A stretch of DNA of 64,000 nucleotides from Bradyrhizobium diazoefficiens (GTDB taxonomy: Bacteria; Pseudomonadota; Alphaproteobacteria; Rhizobiales; Xanthobacteraceae). Within the stretch, counting starts at the first letter, position 1. Every line of letters starts with the position of its first letter. The DNA is taken from NCBI RefSeq assembly GCF_016616425.1, contig NZ_CP067101.1, forward strand, positions 5,642,001-5,706,000, written 5' to 3'. Below are positions 42,962-51,800 of the stretch, one piece after another. The position numbers were made by a program, and so were the translations under genes. The notes under the pieces are model-generated. The model searched no databases. It was not told where the DNA came from and saw nothing but the letters and a program-made list of their open reading frames with translations.

Positions 42962-45292
42962 ATGCTTCAGACCAATCCGATCCAGCCCGATAGGGCACGT
43001 CTCCCCTCCACCATACAAATGCAGTCGGATCGCCAGGACGCCACGGGCATCGGCGAGCTCATTAAATTGGCGCTCGTCTTTATACGGCGGCAATACCTCG
43101 TCATCATTTTCACCGCTGTCCTCGCAAGTGCCGCCAGCCTTATATACCTCCGACTGATCCCCCCCGCCTATACGGCGCAGGTTCAGGTCCTGTTCGAAAA
43201 TCCAAGGGCACAATTCCTCCAGAAGCAATCGCTCCTATCCGAACCGATCGTCGACGTTACTCAGATCGAAACGCAGTTGCTGATCATCAAGTCGCAGGCA
43301 ACCGCTGCGGCTGTGATTAAGCAGTTGAAATTGGCCGATCATCCAGATTTTAAAGCGTCCCGCCTGCAGTCTTGGTTGTTCAGCTGGCTTCCAACATGGA
43401 GACCAAATCCGTCACAAGGCGCGCAATATGCCACGCCAGAGCAGCCCTCAGAAGCCACGATTGCGAACTTTCTGGATCGCCTATCTGCAGGTCGAATTGG
43501 CTATAGTCACGTCATTGAAATCAACTTCACCTCGAGCGATCCGGCGTTGGCGGCGGAGATCGCGAACGCAACTGCCAAAGCCTACATCAACGATCAGCTT
43601 GAGGCGAAATTCGAGGCCAGTCGAACTGCAACAAGCTGGCTACGGGAACGGCTGCAAAAGCTCGGCCAGGAGGCGCAGACGGCCGAACGGGCAGTTGAGG
43701 CCTACAAATCTCAAAATAACATCGATTCGCCCGGAGGAAAGCCGATTGACGAACAGCAGATCACAGAACTGAACACTCGGCTGGCTGCCGCCCGGGCGCA
43801 GAGCTCAGAGGCTGCGGCCAAGCTGTCGCGTTACGAAGCCCTCCTTGCCGCCGACCCGGCAAAGCCGGCCGCGATTGGCAATCTCGATGCCATCGGCTCC
43901 GACGCGATGAACAGTACGATCATTACGTCGCTACGCCAGCAGTATCTTGAACTCGCCAGGCGGGAGGCCGAGTTGTCGGCCCGCGTCGGCCGCGATCATC
44001 TGGCGGTTGTTAACATCCGAAACAGATTGCGTGAGTATCGTGTCTCCATCCTGGATGAGGTCAAGAGACTTGCCGAAATCAGTCGCAACGAAGCCGACCT
44101 TGCAAAGCAGCGGCAACAAGAGATTGAGAAGCGTCTGTCCGTGGCCATTGCGCAGTCGCGCCTTACGAACTCGGCAGAGCTGACGATAAGAGATTTGGAA
44201 AGTCGGGCGAAAAGTCTGCGGGCCCTCTACGACACCTTCCTTCAGCAGTACATGGGCTCGACGCAGCAAGAGACCTTCCCGATCTCGGAAACTCGGGTCA
44301 TCTTCCCCGCTTCCGCCGCTCAAACCAAGAGCAAGCCGAAAGCGAAGGTCGTGCTAAGCTTCGGTCTCCTGGGTGGGCTCGCGCTGGGACTGCTCCTCGG
44401 TTTTGTGAGAGACGTAATGGACCGCGTTTTCCGCACGTCCTCCCAACTCGAGGCTGCGCTGGAATTACCGTGCCTGTCTCTCGTGCCAATCCTGAGTCTG
44501 CCGAGGCAGCAGAAGCCGGCTGGCCGACCTCAACAGACACCAGAAGACTCGAGTCAACGAATACTTTCGACGACTCCAGGCATTCATCGCGCAGTGGTCG
44601 GCATGCCTCTCTCGCGGTATACCGAGGCCGTTCGTTCGATCAAGCTTGCAATCGACCATAGCCCGGCGAACACCTCCAACCAGGTGATTGGCGTGACGTC
44701 AGCCCTCCCGAATGAAGGCAAGACCACGATTGCAGCGTCACTTGCTCAGCTTATCGGACACTGTGGAAAGAAGGTCATCATAGTCGACTGTGATCTTCGG
44801 AATCCATCTCTCTCGGCCCGTGTCGTCCCCAAGGCCGTGGACGGCATTATTGAGGTCATGAACGGCGATCGCTCACTCGAGGAGGTGGTCTGGCGTGATC
44901 CGACGACGAATCTTGCTGTTCTTCCGGCCGTTCAGCGTGGGGCCGTGCTTCACTCGAGCGAACTTCTCTCCGACAGCGCGATATGCAAGCTCTTTGATCG
45001 CCTGCGACAAAGCTACGACTACGTTATTGTCGATCTTCCGCCGCTGAGCCCGCTCGTTGACGTGCGGGTCACAGCCCCTCTGATCGATTGTTACGTTCTC
45101 GTTGTCGAGTGGGGGCGCACGAAGATCGATGTCGTACAGCATGCACTGCACACCGCCCCAACGATCTCGGACTCGCTGATCGGCGCAGTACTGAACAAAA
45201 CCGATATCAAGGCGATGGCGCGATACGACACCCACCGAAGCGACTATTACGACGACAGTCACTACGTTCGCTATGGCCTTTCGAGTTCGTGA
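42962..45292 (+). CDS. Polysaccharide co-polymerase and tyrosine autokinase (Wzc/ExoP-like)
   Basis: This 776-residue inner-membrane protein would control chain length and export. Membrane segments lie at about residues 44-66 and 461-482, bounding a periplasmic domain with long coiled coil (about 210-420). The cytoplasmic BY-kinase has Walker A ALPNEGKTT (about 583), Walker A' VIIVDCDLRNPSL (about 607) and Walker B YVIVDLPPL (about 690). A Tyr-rich tail (SDYYDDSHYVRYG) is the likely autophosphorylation cluster. It heads the plus-strand assembly genes. Partners Wza (outer-membrane exporter) and Wzb (phosphatase) are not in the window. Confidence 0.93.
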   Translation: MLQTNPIQPDRARLPSTIQMQSDRQDATGIGELIKLALVFIRRQYLVIIFTAVLASAASLIYLRLIPPAYTAQVQVLFENPRAQFLQKQSLLSEPIVDVTQIETQLLIIKSQATAAAVIKQLKLADHPDFKASRLQSWLFSWLPTWRPNPSQGAQYATPEQPSEATIANFLDRLSAGRIGYSHVIEINFTSSDPALAAEIANATAKAYINDQLEAKFEASRTATSWLRERLQKLGQEAQTAERAVEAYKSQNNIDSPGGKPIDEQQITELNTRLAAARAQSSEAAAKLSRYEALLAADPAKPAAIGNLDAIGSDAMNSTIITSLRQQYLELARREAELSARVGRDHLAVVNIRNRLREYRVSILDEVKRLAEISRNEADLAKQRQQEIEKRLSVAIAQSRLTNSAELTIRDLESRAKSLRALYDTFLQQYMGSTQQETFPISETRVIFPASAAQTKSKPKAKVVLSFGLLGGLALGLLLGFVRDVMDRVFRTSSQLEAALELPCLSLVPILSLPRQQKPAGRPQQTPEDSSQRILSTTPGIHRAVVGMPLSRYTEAVRSIKLAIDHSPANTSNQVIGVTSALPNEGKTTIAASLAQLIGHCGKKVIIVDCDLRNPSLSARVVPKAVDGIIEVMNGDRSLEEVVWRDPTTNLAVLPAVQRGAVLHSSELLSDSAICKLFDRLRQSYDYVIVDLPPLSPLVDVRVTAPLIDCYVLVVEWGRTKIDVVQHALHTAPTISDSLIGAVLNKTDIKAMARYDTHRSDYYDDSHYVRYGLSSS

Positions 45293-45385
45293 GCGGCCTG
45301 TCGCCGCGCATCATCAGGAATTGTGCGTTGGACGGCCTGCCGACCTGAGCATCCTGAGGACGCCAAACCAGAGAGGTGACGTTGT

Positions 45386-47479
45386 ATGCTCGTCAGGTTC
45401 CTGATGATGACACTCGTTGTGTCGGTCGCTGCGGCTTTTGCAATGCCCGAAATCCCGCAGAGGCAAGCTCTATGCTCCGCTCTTCTCGCGACCGCGGTGC
45501 TGACAACCGCAATCTTGATCTCATCTTCCGCAATCGCGCGCCTGGCGCGACGGTTACGAGTCTTTCTCCTCCTCATTCTCGCTGTGCCGGCGCTCTACAT
45601 GGCTTTGCAGCTTGCTCCGATTCCCATCCACGGGCTCGGCAATCCGATATGGGAAACCGCATCAGCCGCATTGAATGCCCCCCTTGCCGATCGGCTCACG
45701 GTGGACGTCCGCGCAACCATGCAGGCTTTCTTGCATTACAATGCTGCCGTCGCCCTCGCGCTCATCACGGCGGTCCTCGCGCTGGACAGACAGCGCGCTT
45801 GGCAACTCCTCTCCGTGCTGGTCTCGGTCTCGGCGATCGTCAGCGCTTACTCGCTTTCGCGACAGGTGATGGGATGGTTCGGTCTCCCGCGCGGCGATAC
45901 TGCTGTCCTACTCGTGACCGGCGCAGCCCCTGCAGTGCTGGGCCTGGTGCTGTCGGCAGCGATGACGGCCCGTGCGTTCGAGGACCGCCGACGTGCTAAG
46001 CAACCCTCATTTCGACAAGCGACGACCCTATCGTTCGCGCTCCTCGCAACGTTTCTCAACCTGGCGGCGATCCTTGCTGGAGAAGACGGGCCGAGAACTG
46101 CCATAGCTGCGCTGCTCGGGGTGGGACTGGTGCTCGCCGCGTTCGCGATCCAGAACTGGTTCTCTGGGGTTTGGGGTATGGCTAGCGTGCTTGCCACGGC
46201 GGCCGTGCTCTTTCTGGCGACCTTCACCCTCATGCCAGTGAGGCAGAATACCGACCTGACGATCGCCCTGTCCGAGTACAATGCAGCAGCGACTGAGCGG
46301 ATGTTGCAGGATACCGGCCAGGCTGGGTCCGGTGCAGGAACATACGCGGCACTGCTACCGATCCATCGCGATATTGGCGCGCCGTTGTCACAAGAGCGCC
46401 CGACGGCTGCCGCCGTTATGGCAATCGAGATGGGGCGCCCCTTTCTGTACGGTCTGTTGGTAGTTGCGGTACTTGGCGCCGCGGCTTTGCTCAGATGTTC
46501 TCTGCGGCGAGGGCATGACTACATCTACGCGGCCCTCGGCTCCGGCGCTTCGGCGTCGCTAGCTGTGCTGGTCCTGGTCGAGAACGGCACTCTCGAGTTC
46601 GGCGCATCGCTGTTGGCTGCCGCGCTATTCGGACTGGCGATCGCTCGAAGCCAACGTGATACAGGTGATGCGACGTTGCTGCCGCTATCAACCCGAGCCG
46701 TACGTGGACCCGATAGTCCAGGTCCGACATGCGCGCCAACACGCTCATATAGCATTGGCAGCGCAGCGATGCGTGTTGGATTGGGTTCCATTGCAGCCGC
46801 GCTGATCGCGCAAACGGTTTGGCTGCTTGCTCACCCGTCGTATCCGGGCGGTTTGGCGGTTGAAGCACTTGCCGCCAGCCACGAGTCACGCCAGGCGCGT
46901 CCAAGGGCGCCGCTGCCGGACGCACTCGGCGGTGATGGCGATTTCCGCTCAGGGAAGCTCGCGCCCGCCCCACAGCTCACCGCCAATGAAGCGGCAGCCT
47001 CGAGGCCGGAGGCCGGGTTCCATCCGGCCGCGCCTACTGCATTGGCAGGGGCACTGCAGTACTCGCCATTACGAGGCGATCTTTGGATCATGCTTGCGGC
47101 AATCTCGAGGAAGCAGACTTCGGTCGCGTATGACGTCGCGACCTTGCTGAAACTATCGTACTACACGGCACCGAACGATTTGGCCTTGCTTCCGCTACGG
47201 CTAACTGTCGCTCTCGGCGAGGTCTCGGTCGTAAGCGAGCCTGAACTGCGTGAGTTGGTGCAGCGGGACGTCAAGATTGCGCTTGCTCGGCAGCCCACTC
47301 TCCGACCCGCCCTCATTGCCGCGTATCAATCGGCGTCGGCAGAAGGGAGGGCCTTTGTGGACAATCTGCTTTCGGAGCGGGATTCAGCCGCCCTTCAAAA
47401 CATGCGCAAGAAAGGCCCGGTCGCTTGGCCCGGAACGGATTTACTTCTGCCGAACCGGGTATTGGGTACGGCGCGGTAG
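45386..47479 (+). CDS. Large multi-pass membrane protein, possible Wzy/O-antigen-ligase-type polymerase
   Basis: This 697-residue protein has about ten membrane segments in residues 1-380, one near 465-485, and a soluble C-terminal part of about 200 residues. The loop with GQAGSGAGTYAALLPIHRD (about residues 311-330) resembles the G-x-G-x-G/Y-F loop of O-antigen ligase/polymerase proteins. The soluble tail is Ala-rich and helical and may be TPR-like. GAGAGGTG precedes the ATG at 45386. Its place between the co-polymerase and the initiating transferase supports a polymerisation role; sequence evidence is modest. Confidence 0.65.
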   Translation: MLVRFLMMTLVVSVAAAFAMPEIPQRQALCSALLATAVLTTAILISSSAIARLARRLRVFLLLILAVPALYMALQLAPIPIHGLGNPIWETASAALNAPLADRLTVDVRATMQAFLHYNAAVALALITAVLALDRQRAWQLLSVLVSVSAIVSAYSLSRQVMGWFGLPRGDTAVLLVTGAAPAVLGLVLSAAMTARAFEDRRRAKQPSFRQATTLSFALLATFLNLAAILAGEDGPRTAIAALLGVGLVLAAFAIQNWFSGVWGMASVLATAAVLFLATFTLMPVRQNTDLTIALSEYNAAATERMLQDTGQAGSGAGTYAALLPIHRDIGAPLSQERPTAAAVMAIEMGRPFLYGLLVVAVLGAAALLRCSLRRGHDYIYAALGSGASASLAVLVLVENGTLEFGASLLAAALFGLAIARSQRDTGDATLLPLSTRAVRGPDSPGPTCAPTRSYSIGSAAMRVGLGSIAAALIAQTVWLLAHPSYPGGLAVEALAASHESRQARPRAPLPDALGGDGDFRSGKLAPAPQLTANEAAASRPEAGFHPAAPTALAGALQYSPLRGDLWIMLAAISRKQTSVAYDVATLLKLSYYTAPNDLALLPLRLTVALGEVSVVSEPELRELVQRDVKIALARQPTLRPALIAAYQSASAEGRAFVDNLLSERDSAALQNMRKKGPVAWPGTDLLLPNRVLGTAR

Positions 47480-47623
47480 TTCCCAAGCCACTCCGCTCGT
47501 ACAACAGGCGGTCGAGCATGCGCCGATAAGAAGTGCGGCACCTGGCACATTTAAATGATAATATTTTGCTTGATATATTCAATCAATTAATAATATATTA
47601 AATATCAGCCCGAGCGGCCCGCC

Positions 47624-49093
47624 ATGAACTTCGTGAACCGACACTTCCCCGACCGAAACGATACGGCTCGTGTCAATCTCGAGCCGCCGGCGTCCTCCAG
47701 GCATAAATGGCCCCTCCGTTATGACTGGATCGAACCCGTTGCGCTCTGTGCTGATATCGCGACGATCTTGCTTGCGAGCGTCATCTCCACGTTACTGTAC
47801 CGCCTCCAAAGCGGGCAAACTGAGGGAGACCATGGCAACGCATTTGGCTTGGCACTGGTCAGCGCAGCTTGTGTGGCTTCCGTACTGAAGGCTCAAGGGC
47901 TTTATCGCCCGATTGAGCTCTTCGTCCTCAAAAACCAGGTTCGGGCCGTCTTCGTGACGTGGGCGTCGTTGTTGCTCCTGATTTGGGCCGCGTACGGCTT
48001 TGCGATTCGTCCGGGCGCATCTCAGGAAGCAGGTCCACTCTTCGCGTTCCTCGGCCTGGCGTTGCTTCTGGCAGAGCGATGGATTGTCAGATCGCTGCTG
48101 CTAAGAGGTCTGAGCGAAAGAAGATTCGCCAGCACGAATATCGTTCTCATCAGCGACCAACCGCTTTCGAAGAATGCCGGCCTCCCGGAAAGCTTGGCTA
48201 TGCACGGCTATTGCGTCAAGGGAAGGTTCAGCCTGCCGCCGATTGGCTTCGGTCCCGCCGGTCGGAAGCGACTCACTTCCCGCGTGATCGACCATATTCG
48301 CAACGCCCCGCTCGACCAGGTAGTGGTCGAAGCCAGCCCGGAGCGATGGCCCGAGCTCCGGGCGTTGGTTGCCGAGTTGCGGGTATTGCCATTCCCGATC
48401 ATATTCGTGCCGGTCGGCACAACATCGGAATTGCTTCGACATCCTACGCGGAGCCTTGGAAGTGCCGTTTGCGTGGAATTGCAGCGCGGCTCCCTTACGC
48501 CGCTCGAGTGCGCGACCAAGCGAATCATTGATATTATCGGCGCGGGGCTCGCCCTGGCGATATGCGCGCCACTGCTTGCGCTGGCTGCAGTCGCGATCAA
48601 GCTGGATTCTCCCGGCCCGGTATTCTTCCGACAACAACGCTGTGGCTTTAATGGTCGGACATTCTTGATCCGCAAGTTTCGGACCATGCATGTGCTCGAG
48701 GACGGCAGCCTGATCGTTCAGGCCACCCCCGTCGACCGACGCGTCACCCGCGTGGGCAAATGGCTGCGTCGGACGAGTTTCGATGAATTGCCGCAACTAT
48801 TAAATGTTCTCGAGGGCAGTATGTCGCTGGTCGGACCGCGTCCGCATGCCTTGGCCCACGACGGACAGTTCGACAAGCTCGTGCGAAACTACGCCTTTCG
48901 CCGCAGGGTCAGGCCAGGACTGACCGGATGGGCCCAGGTTCACGGCTGCCGCGGCGCAACTCCCACAGCATCCATGATCGAAGCACGCGTACAGTATGAC
49001 CTCTGGTATATCGACAATTGGAGTCTTCGGCTGGATCTCGCAATCCTGTTGCGAACTCCTATGGAAGTATTGCGGGGGCGCAATGCCTACTAG
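47624..49093 (+). CDS. Undecaprenyl-phosphate sugar phosphotransferase (WcaJ/ExoY-type initiating enzyme)
   Basis: This 489-residue protein has four to five N-terminal membrane segments (about 35-165), a Rossmann-like middle domain, a further membrane helix (about 300-322) and a cytoplasmic catalytic domain. Catalytic motifs are complete: [25 protein letters not shown] in two parts at about 330-352, [17 protein letters not shown] (about 386-402), LVGPRPHA and [12 protein letters not shown] (about 434). Such enzymes start the repeat unit by moving a hexose-1-phosphate onto undecaprenyl phosphate. An AT-rich region at 47550-47615 precedes it, so it may have its own promoter. Which sugar is moved is unknown. 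Confidence 0.92.
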   Translation: MNFVNRHFPDRNDTARVNLEPPASSRHKWPLRYDWIEPVALCADIATILLASVISTLLYRLQSGQTEGDHGNAFGLALVSAACVASVLKAQGLYRPIELFVLKNQVRAVFVTWASLLLLIWAAYGFAIRPGASQEAGPLFAFLGLALLLAERWIVRSLLLRGLSERRFASTNIVLISDQPLSKNAGLPESLAMHGYCVKGRFSLPPIGFGPAGRKRLTSRVIDHIRNAPLDQVVVEASPERWPELRALVAELRVLPFPIIFVPVGTTSELLRHPTRSLGSAVCVELQRGSLTPLECATKRIIDIIGAGLALAICAPLLALAAVAIKLDSPGPVFFRQQRCGFNGRTFLIRKFRTMHVLEDGSLIVQATPVDRRVTRVGKWLRRTSFDELPQLLNVLEGSMSLVGPRPHALAHDGQFDKLVRNYAFRRRVRPGLTGWAQVHGCRGATPTASMIEARVQYDLWYIDNWSLRLDLAILLRTPMEVLRGRNAY

Positions 49094-49150
49094 GTCCGAG
49101 CTCCGCGCAAAGCACCAAGCTGCTGCGCCAGCCCACTGGCAAGACGATTC

Positions 49151-49519
49151 TCACGCCCGCTGCCGAAGCTTCGGAGCCGCTTCTCCTATGCGAAACTCCT
49201 CGATCCGGCGGCCGGATTTCATGGCAGCAACCAACCACCGCGGCCGCTTGCCGCGTCCCGACCAGGTTTCGGAAGTCTGCGGGTTACGATATTTCGGCAG
49301 CACGCGCGGATATTTGCGCCTCGGTTTGCCGGTCGGGGAGACGCCCGGCTGCCTTGTTTCGGCTAACACAGCCATCCCGCCGCCGAGAACCGCCAGGCGC
49401 TTCTCGAGTTCCTGCTTTTCCGCTTTAATCCGATCCGACAAAATGCCGGTAATTTCCTCATGAAGCGACCATAGATCGTCGAGGGACATCGCTTCTAGCT
49501 CAAGCTTCTTGGTCGACAT
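49151..49519 (-). CDS. H-NS/HvrA-family nucleoid-associated protein
   Basis: This 122-residue protein has an N-terminal coiled coil for dimerisation (DLWSLHEEITGILSDRIKAEKQELEKRL in pieces at about 12-40) and a C-terminal DNA-binding loop, YRNPQTSETWSGRGKRPRWL, with the family W-S-G-R-G-x-x-P-x-W core. Such proteins bind AT-rich DNA and silence or tune genes, in particular acquired glycan loci. The ATG at 49519 is used; an in-frame ATG at 49543 is also possible. It is convergent with the phosphotransferase gene and is a paralogue of the gene at 50207. Confidence 0.9.
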   Translation of the reverse strand: MSTKKLELEAMSLDDLWSLHEEITGILSDRIKAEKQELEKRLAVLGGGMAVLAETRQPGVSPTGKPRRKYPRVLPKYRNPQTSETWSGRGKRPRWLVAAMKSGRRIEEFRIGEAAPKLRQRA

Positions 49520-49742
49520 GCTTGCACCCTGTAGTTGCGCCATATATTATTGTCCCGGCGAAGTAATCAAGAACAAATTTACAAAAAATGTGGAACCGAA
49601 CGGCAAGTTGCGCTCCACATAACTGCGTCGCCGGTTCTAATCAAGATAGAAAAATGAGCTATCCGCTCAATTTAATGACTGCTGAAGTAATATCACACGT
49701 TTTGCGTGCATTGACGCCTCGACTCAAGCGAAGAATGGGACA

Positions 49743-50021
49743 TTAAGCGGACCGCGAGATCGATCTGCCGCGCCGCGCTCCCGGCGAATATGACCGGTGC
49801 ACGAGGCGCGATCCACCTGAAATGCGGCCATCGGCCCGCGGCAATCGCGAGCTTATGACCGCGATATCTCTCAGCGCGAGCCGTCGCAGCTGGATTTGTA
49901 GCTCCACGGCCTGGATGTCGGTCAATGCCGCCAAGGGAGCGATAAACCGGCCGATCGCGGCTTGAAGGCGCCCCAGAGGGCCGTCAACGACATCCAATGC
50001 TTCTCGTCGGGCTTGCAGCAA
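49743..50021 (-). CDS. Possible small protein of unknown function
   Basis: A 92-residue frame opens with TTG at 50021, preceded by GAGGAAACC, a good ribosome-binding site. The first half is helical and aliphatic (GPLGRLQAAIGRFIAPLAALTDIQAVELQIQLRRLALRD); the second half is basic and Arg/Ser-rich. No family was recognised. It lies between the two H-NS-type genes, just downstream of the AT-rich island at 50030-50098. The TTG start and lack of homology knowledge make this call weak. Confidence 0.35.
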   Translation of the reverse strand: MLQARREALDVVDGPLGRLQAAIGRFIAPLAALTDIQAVELQIQLRRLALRDIAVISSRLPRADGRISGGSRLVHRSYSPGARRGRSISRSA

Positions 50022-50206
50022 GGTTTCCTCGGCAAATAAATCTAAAATAATCCTTCGCTATATATATTAAATAATATATTATTTATTTATTGTCGCGTCA
50101 ATTTGAAGACCGGCTTGGTCCGCTCTGCTATTCGCCAGTCGAAAACCGATATTCGTCGTGGAGACAGAGTAGGTAGGGGCGTCGGTCGAACGGTGACGAG
50201 AATGCT
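50022..50206. promoter_or_regulatory. AT-rich intergenic region upstream of the second H-NS-type gene
   Basis: Bases 50030-50098 are almost pure A/T (TATATATATTAAATAATATAT-like runs). This fits an H-NS binding site and a divergent promoter for the genes at 50021 (minus) and 50207 (plus). It may be self-regulated by the H-NS-type proteins; that is inference. Confidence 0.45.
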
Positions 50207-50590
50207 ATGCGCAGGCAGGATCTCGAAGCCATGGATTTTGAGGAACTATGGCTCCTCCACGAGGAGCTAACAAAGATTCTTGCTGAAAAGATCACGGCCG
50301 AAAAGCGGGAGTTGGAGAAGCGCTTGGCGCAACTCAATCAACCGGATCAATTCGGAGCCGAGGGCGGGGCGACAGACACGAGCCCAGGCCAGCCCCGCCG
50401 CCGCAAATACCCAAAGGTCGAGCCGAAATACTTCAACCCCCTCAAACCGACAGAGACTTGGTCTGGGCGTGGCAAACAGCCGCGCTGGCTGGTCGCCGCG
50501 CTCCAATCAGGGCACACGTTGGAGGAGTTCAGGATTCACGAGAACGGCGAAGCATCCAACCGAAATACTGGTGGTCACGAGCATTCATAG
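50207..50590 (+). CDS. H-NS/HvrA-family nucleoid-associated protein, second copy
   Basis: This 127-residue paralogue of the gene at 49151 has the coiled coil MRRQDLEAMDFEELWLLHEE, running to about residue 45, a Gly/Pro-rich linker and the DNA-binding block YFNPLKPTETWSGRGKQPRWL (core W-S-G-R-G-K-Q-P-R-W). The two proteins share the same layout but differ in linker length and charge, so heterodimers are possible. It is transcribed away from the AT-rich island at 50030-50098. Confidence 0.9.
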   Translation: MRRQDLEAMDFEELWLLHEELTKILAEKITAEKRELEKRLAQLNQPDQFGAEGGATDTSPGQPRRRKYPKVEPKYFNPLKPTETWSGRGKQPRWLVAALQSGHTLEEFRIHENGEASNRNTGGHEHS

Positions 50591-50723
50591 CCCCGCCACT
50601 GCAAATGCCGGCACGCGCGAAATCGTTAACTCCACGGATCCGGGAACTACCGGCTGGCCTCGAACGCAGGTGATTGAAAATGTCCGCCTGGGGATGCTGC
50701 CCCGGCCGACGGCGCTTGCGAAT

Positions 50724-51800
50724 TCAGACCTTCCCTGCGCGTACCGCTACGGCCGCCTTCAACAGAAACTGCAGGGTGCCCGCCCTCGGCAAGGACCACA
50801 ATCCCCGCCGACGCGCGGCGGCTTGCGTGGCGCCATTTGCCGCCTTCCGGTAGTTTCCGAGATCCAACGCCATCATTGCGAGAAAGGGCACGCGTGTAGC
50901 CGGAAAGCGTGCTTGCATCAACTGTCGCGTGAACTGCAAGCGGGGAATCCGTCGGGAGCGCAACGCGTGCGGAATCTCGACGCCAAGCAGCTCGGCAAGA
51001 GCGAGCAGCTGGGTTTCAACCGCATTCTTCATTAATTCGCCCGAGACACGACAGGCAAGCTCCTCCCAATCGAGGCCCTCGGCGGAACTGTTCAGATCGC
51101 GCAATTCAACAAGGTGCCGCAAGTCGAGGTCGCCGAGCCAATATCCATAGTCTTGAAACTGATCATGGATAATCAACATAAGCGCCTGGTAGATGGGCGT
51201 CGGGATATACACGCGCCCGCGTCCCAGCGGCGCAGGTACGCAATGGTTCAGCGCATGCCCGAGGCTCTGATAGAGGCACGCAGGACCTGGAGCTGCCCGC
51301 TGCAGGTCGATGGTCCCGACGTCCTGGGATCGATTCAGCTCGACGTGCCACCTCTGGCTTTCGGGAGGGGTCTGGTATTCGATGTTGTAGCCAACTGCAC
51401 ATAGAGCGGCGACCGCCGTTGCGGCCTCGTCTGGCATAACCATGATATCCAGATCAGACATCAACCGAACGCCTCGTCGCTCCTCTGGCGCGGTCGCCAG
51501 TGTCGATGCCCCCTTGAGCATGATCGGCGTAATTCCCAGGTCGTTCATCGCAACGACGGCTTCTTCCAGTTGCGCGACGAGGCGATTGTTGCGCAGCACG
51601 TTTCGGCGGTGGATCTGTCGAATATATGTGCAGACGTCTTCCGGGAGAATCGAAGCAAATTTGTCGACAAAGTCGATGAGCGCCGGCGTCGTCAAAGTCT
51701 GGTTTGCGAGCCCAATTACCGACGTCCACTCCACATCGACAGGTGGCATGCCTCGCAAGCAATTGCAGAGGCTCGTCAGTGCGGCGCTATGCCTTGCCAT
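50724..51800 (-). CDS. Nucleotidyltransferase-fold protein (NTP_transf_5-like)
   Basis: This 358-residue protein carries MLKGASTLATAPEERRGVRLMSDLDIMVMP (in pieces at about residues 93-122). This is the LKG then R-x-x-D-x-D pattern of a widespread nucleotidyltransferase-fold family, and the DLD acids would bind metal. Relatives often sit beside HPr-kinase-like genes in peptide and polysaccharide loci, as here: it overlaps the preceding PqqD-HprK-like gene by 14 bases. The ATG at 51800 is chosen because an upstream ATG would extend it deep into that gene. The target is unknown. Confidence 0.78.
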   Translation of the reverse strand: MARHSAALTSLCNCLRGMPPVDVEWTSVIGLANQTLTTPALIDFVDKFASILPEDVCTYIRQIHRRNVLRNNRLVAQLEEAVVAMNDLGITPIMLKGASTLATAPEERRGVRLMSDLDIMVMPDEAATAVAALCAVGYNIEYQTPPESQRWHVELNRSQDVGTIDLQRAAPGPACLYQSLGHALNHCVPAPLGRGRVYIPTPIYQALMLIIHDQFQDYGYWLGDLDLRHLVELRDLNSSAEGLDWEELACRVSGELMKNAVETQLLALAELLGVEIPHALRSRRIPRLQFTRQLMQARFPATRVPFLAMMALDLGNYRKAANGATQAAARRRGLWSLPRAGTLQFLLKAAVAVRAGKV

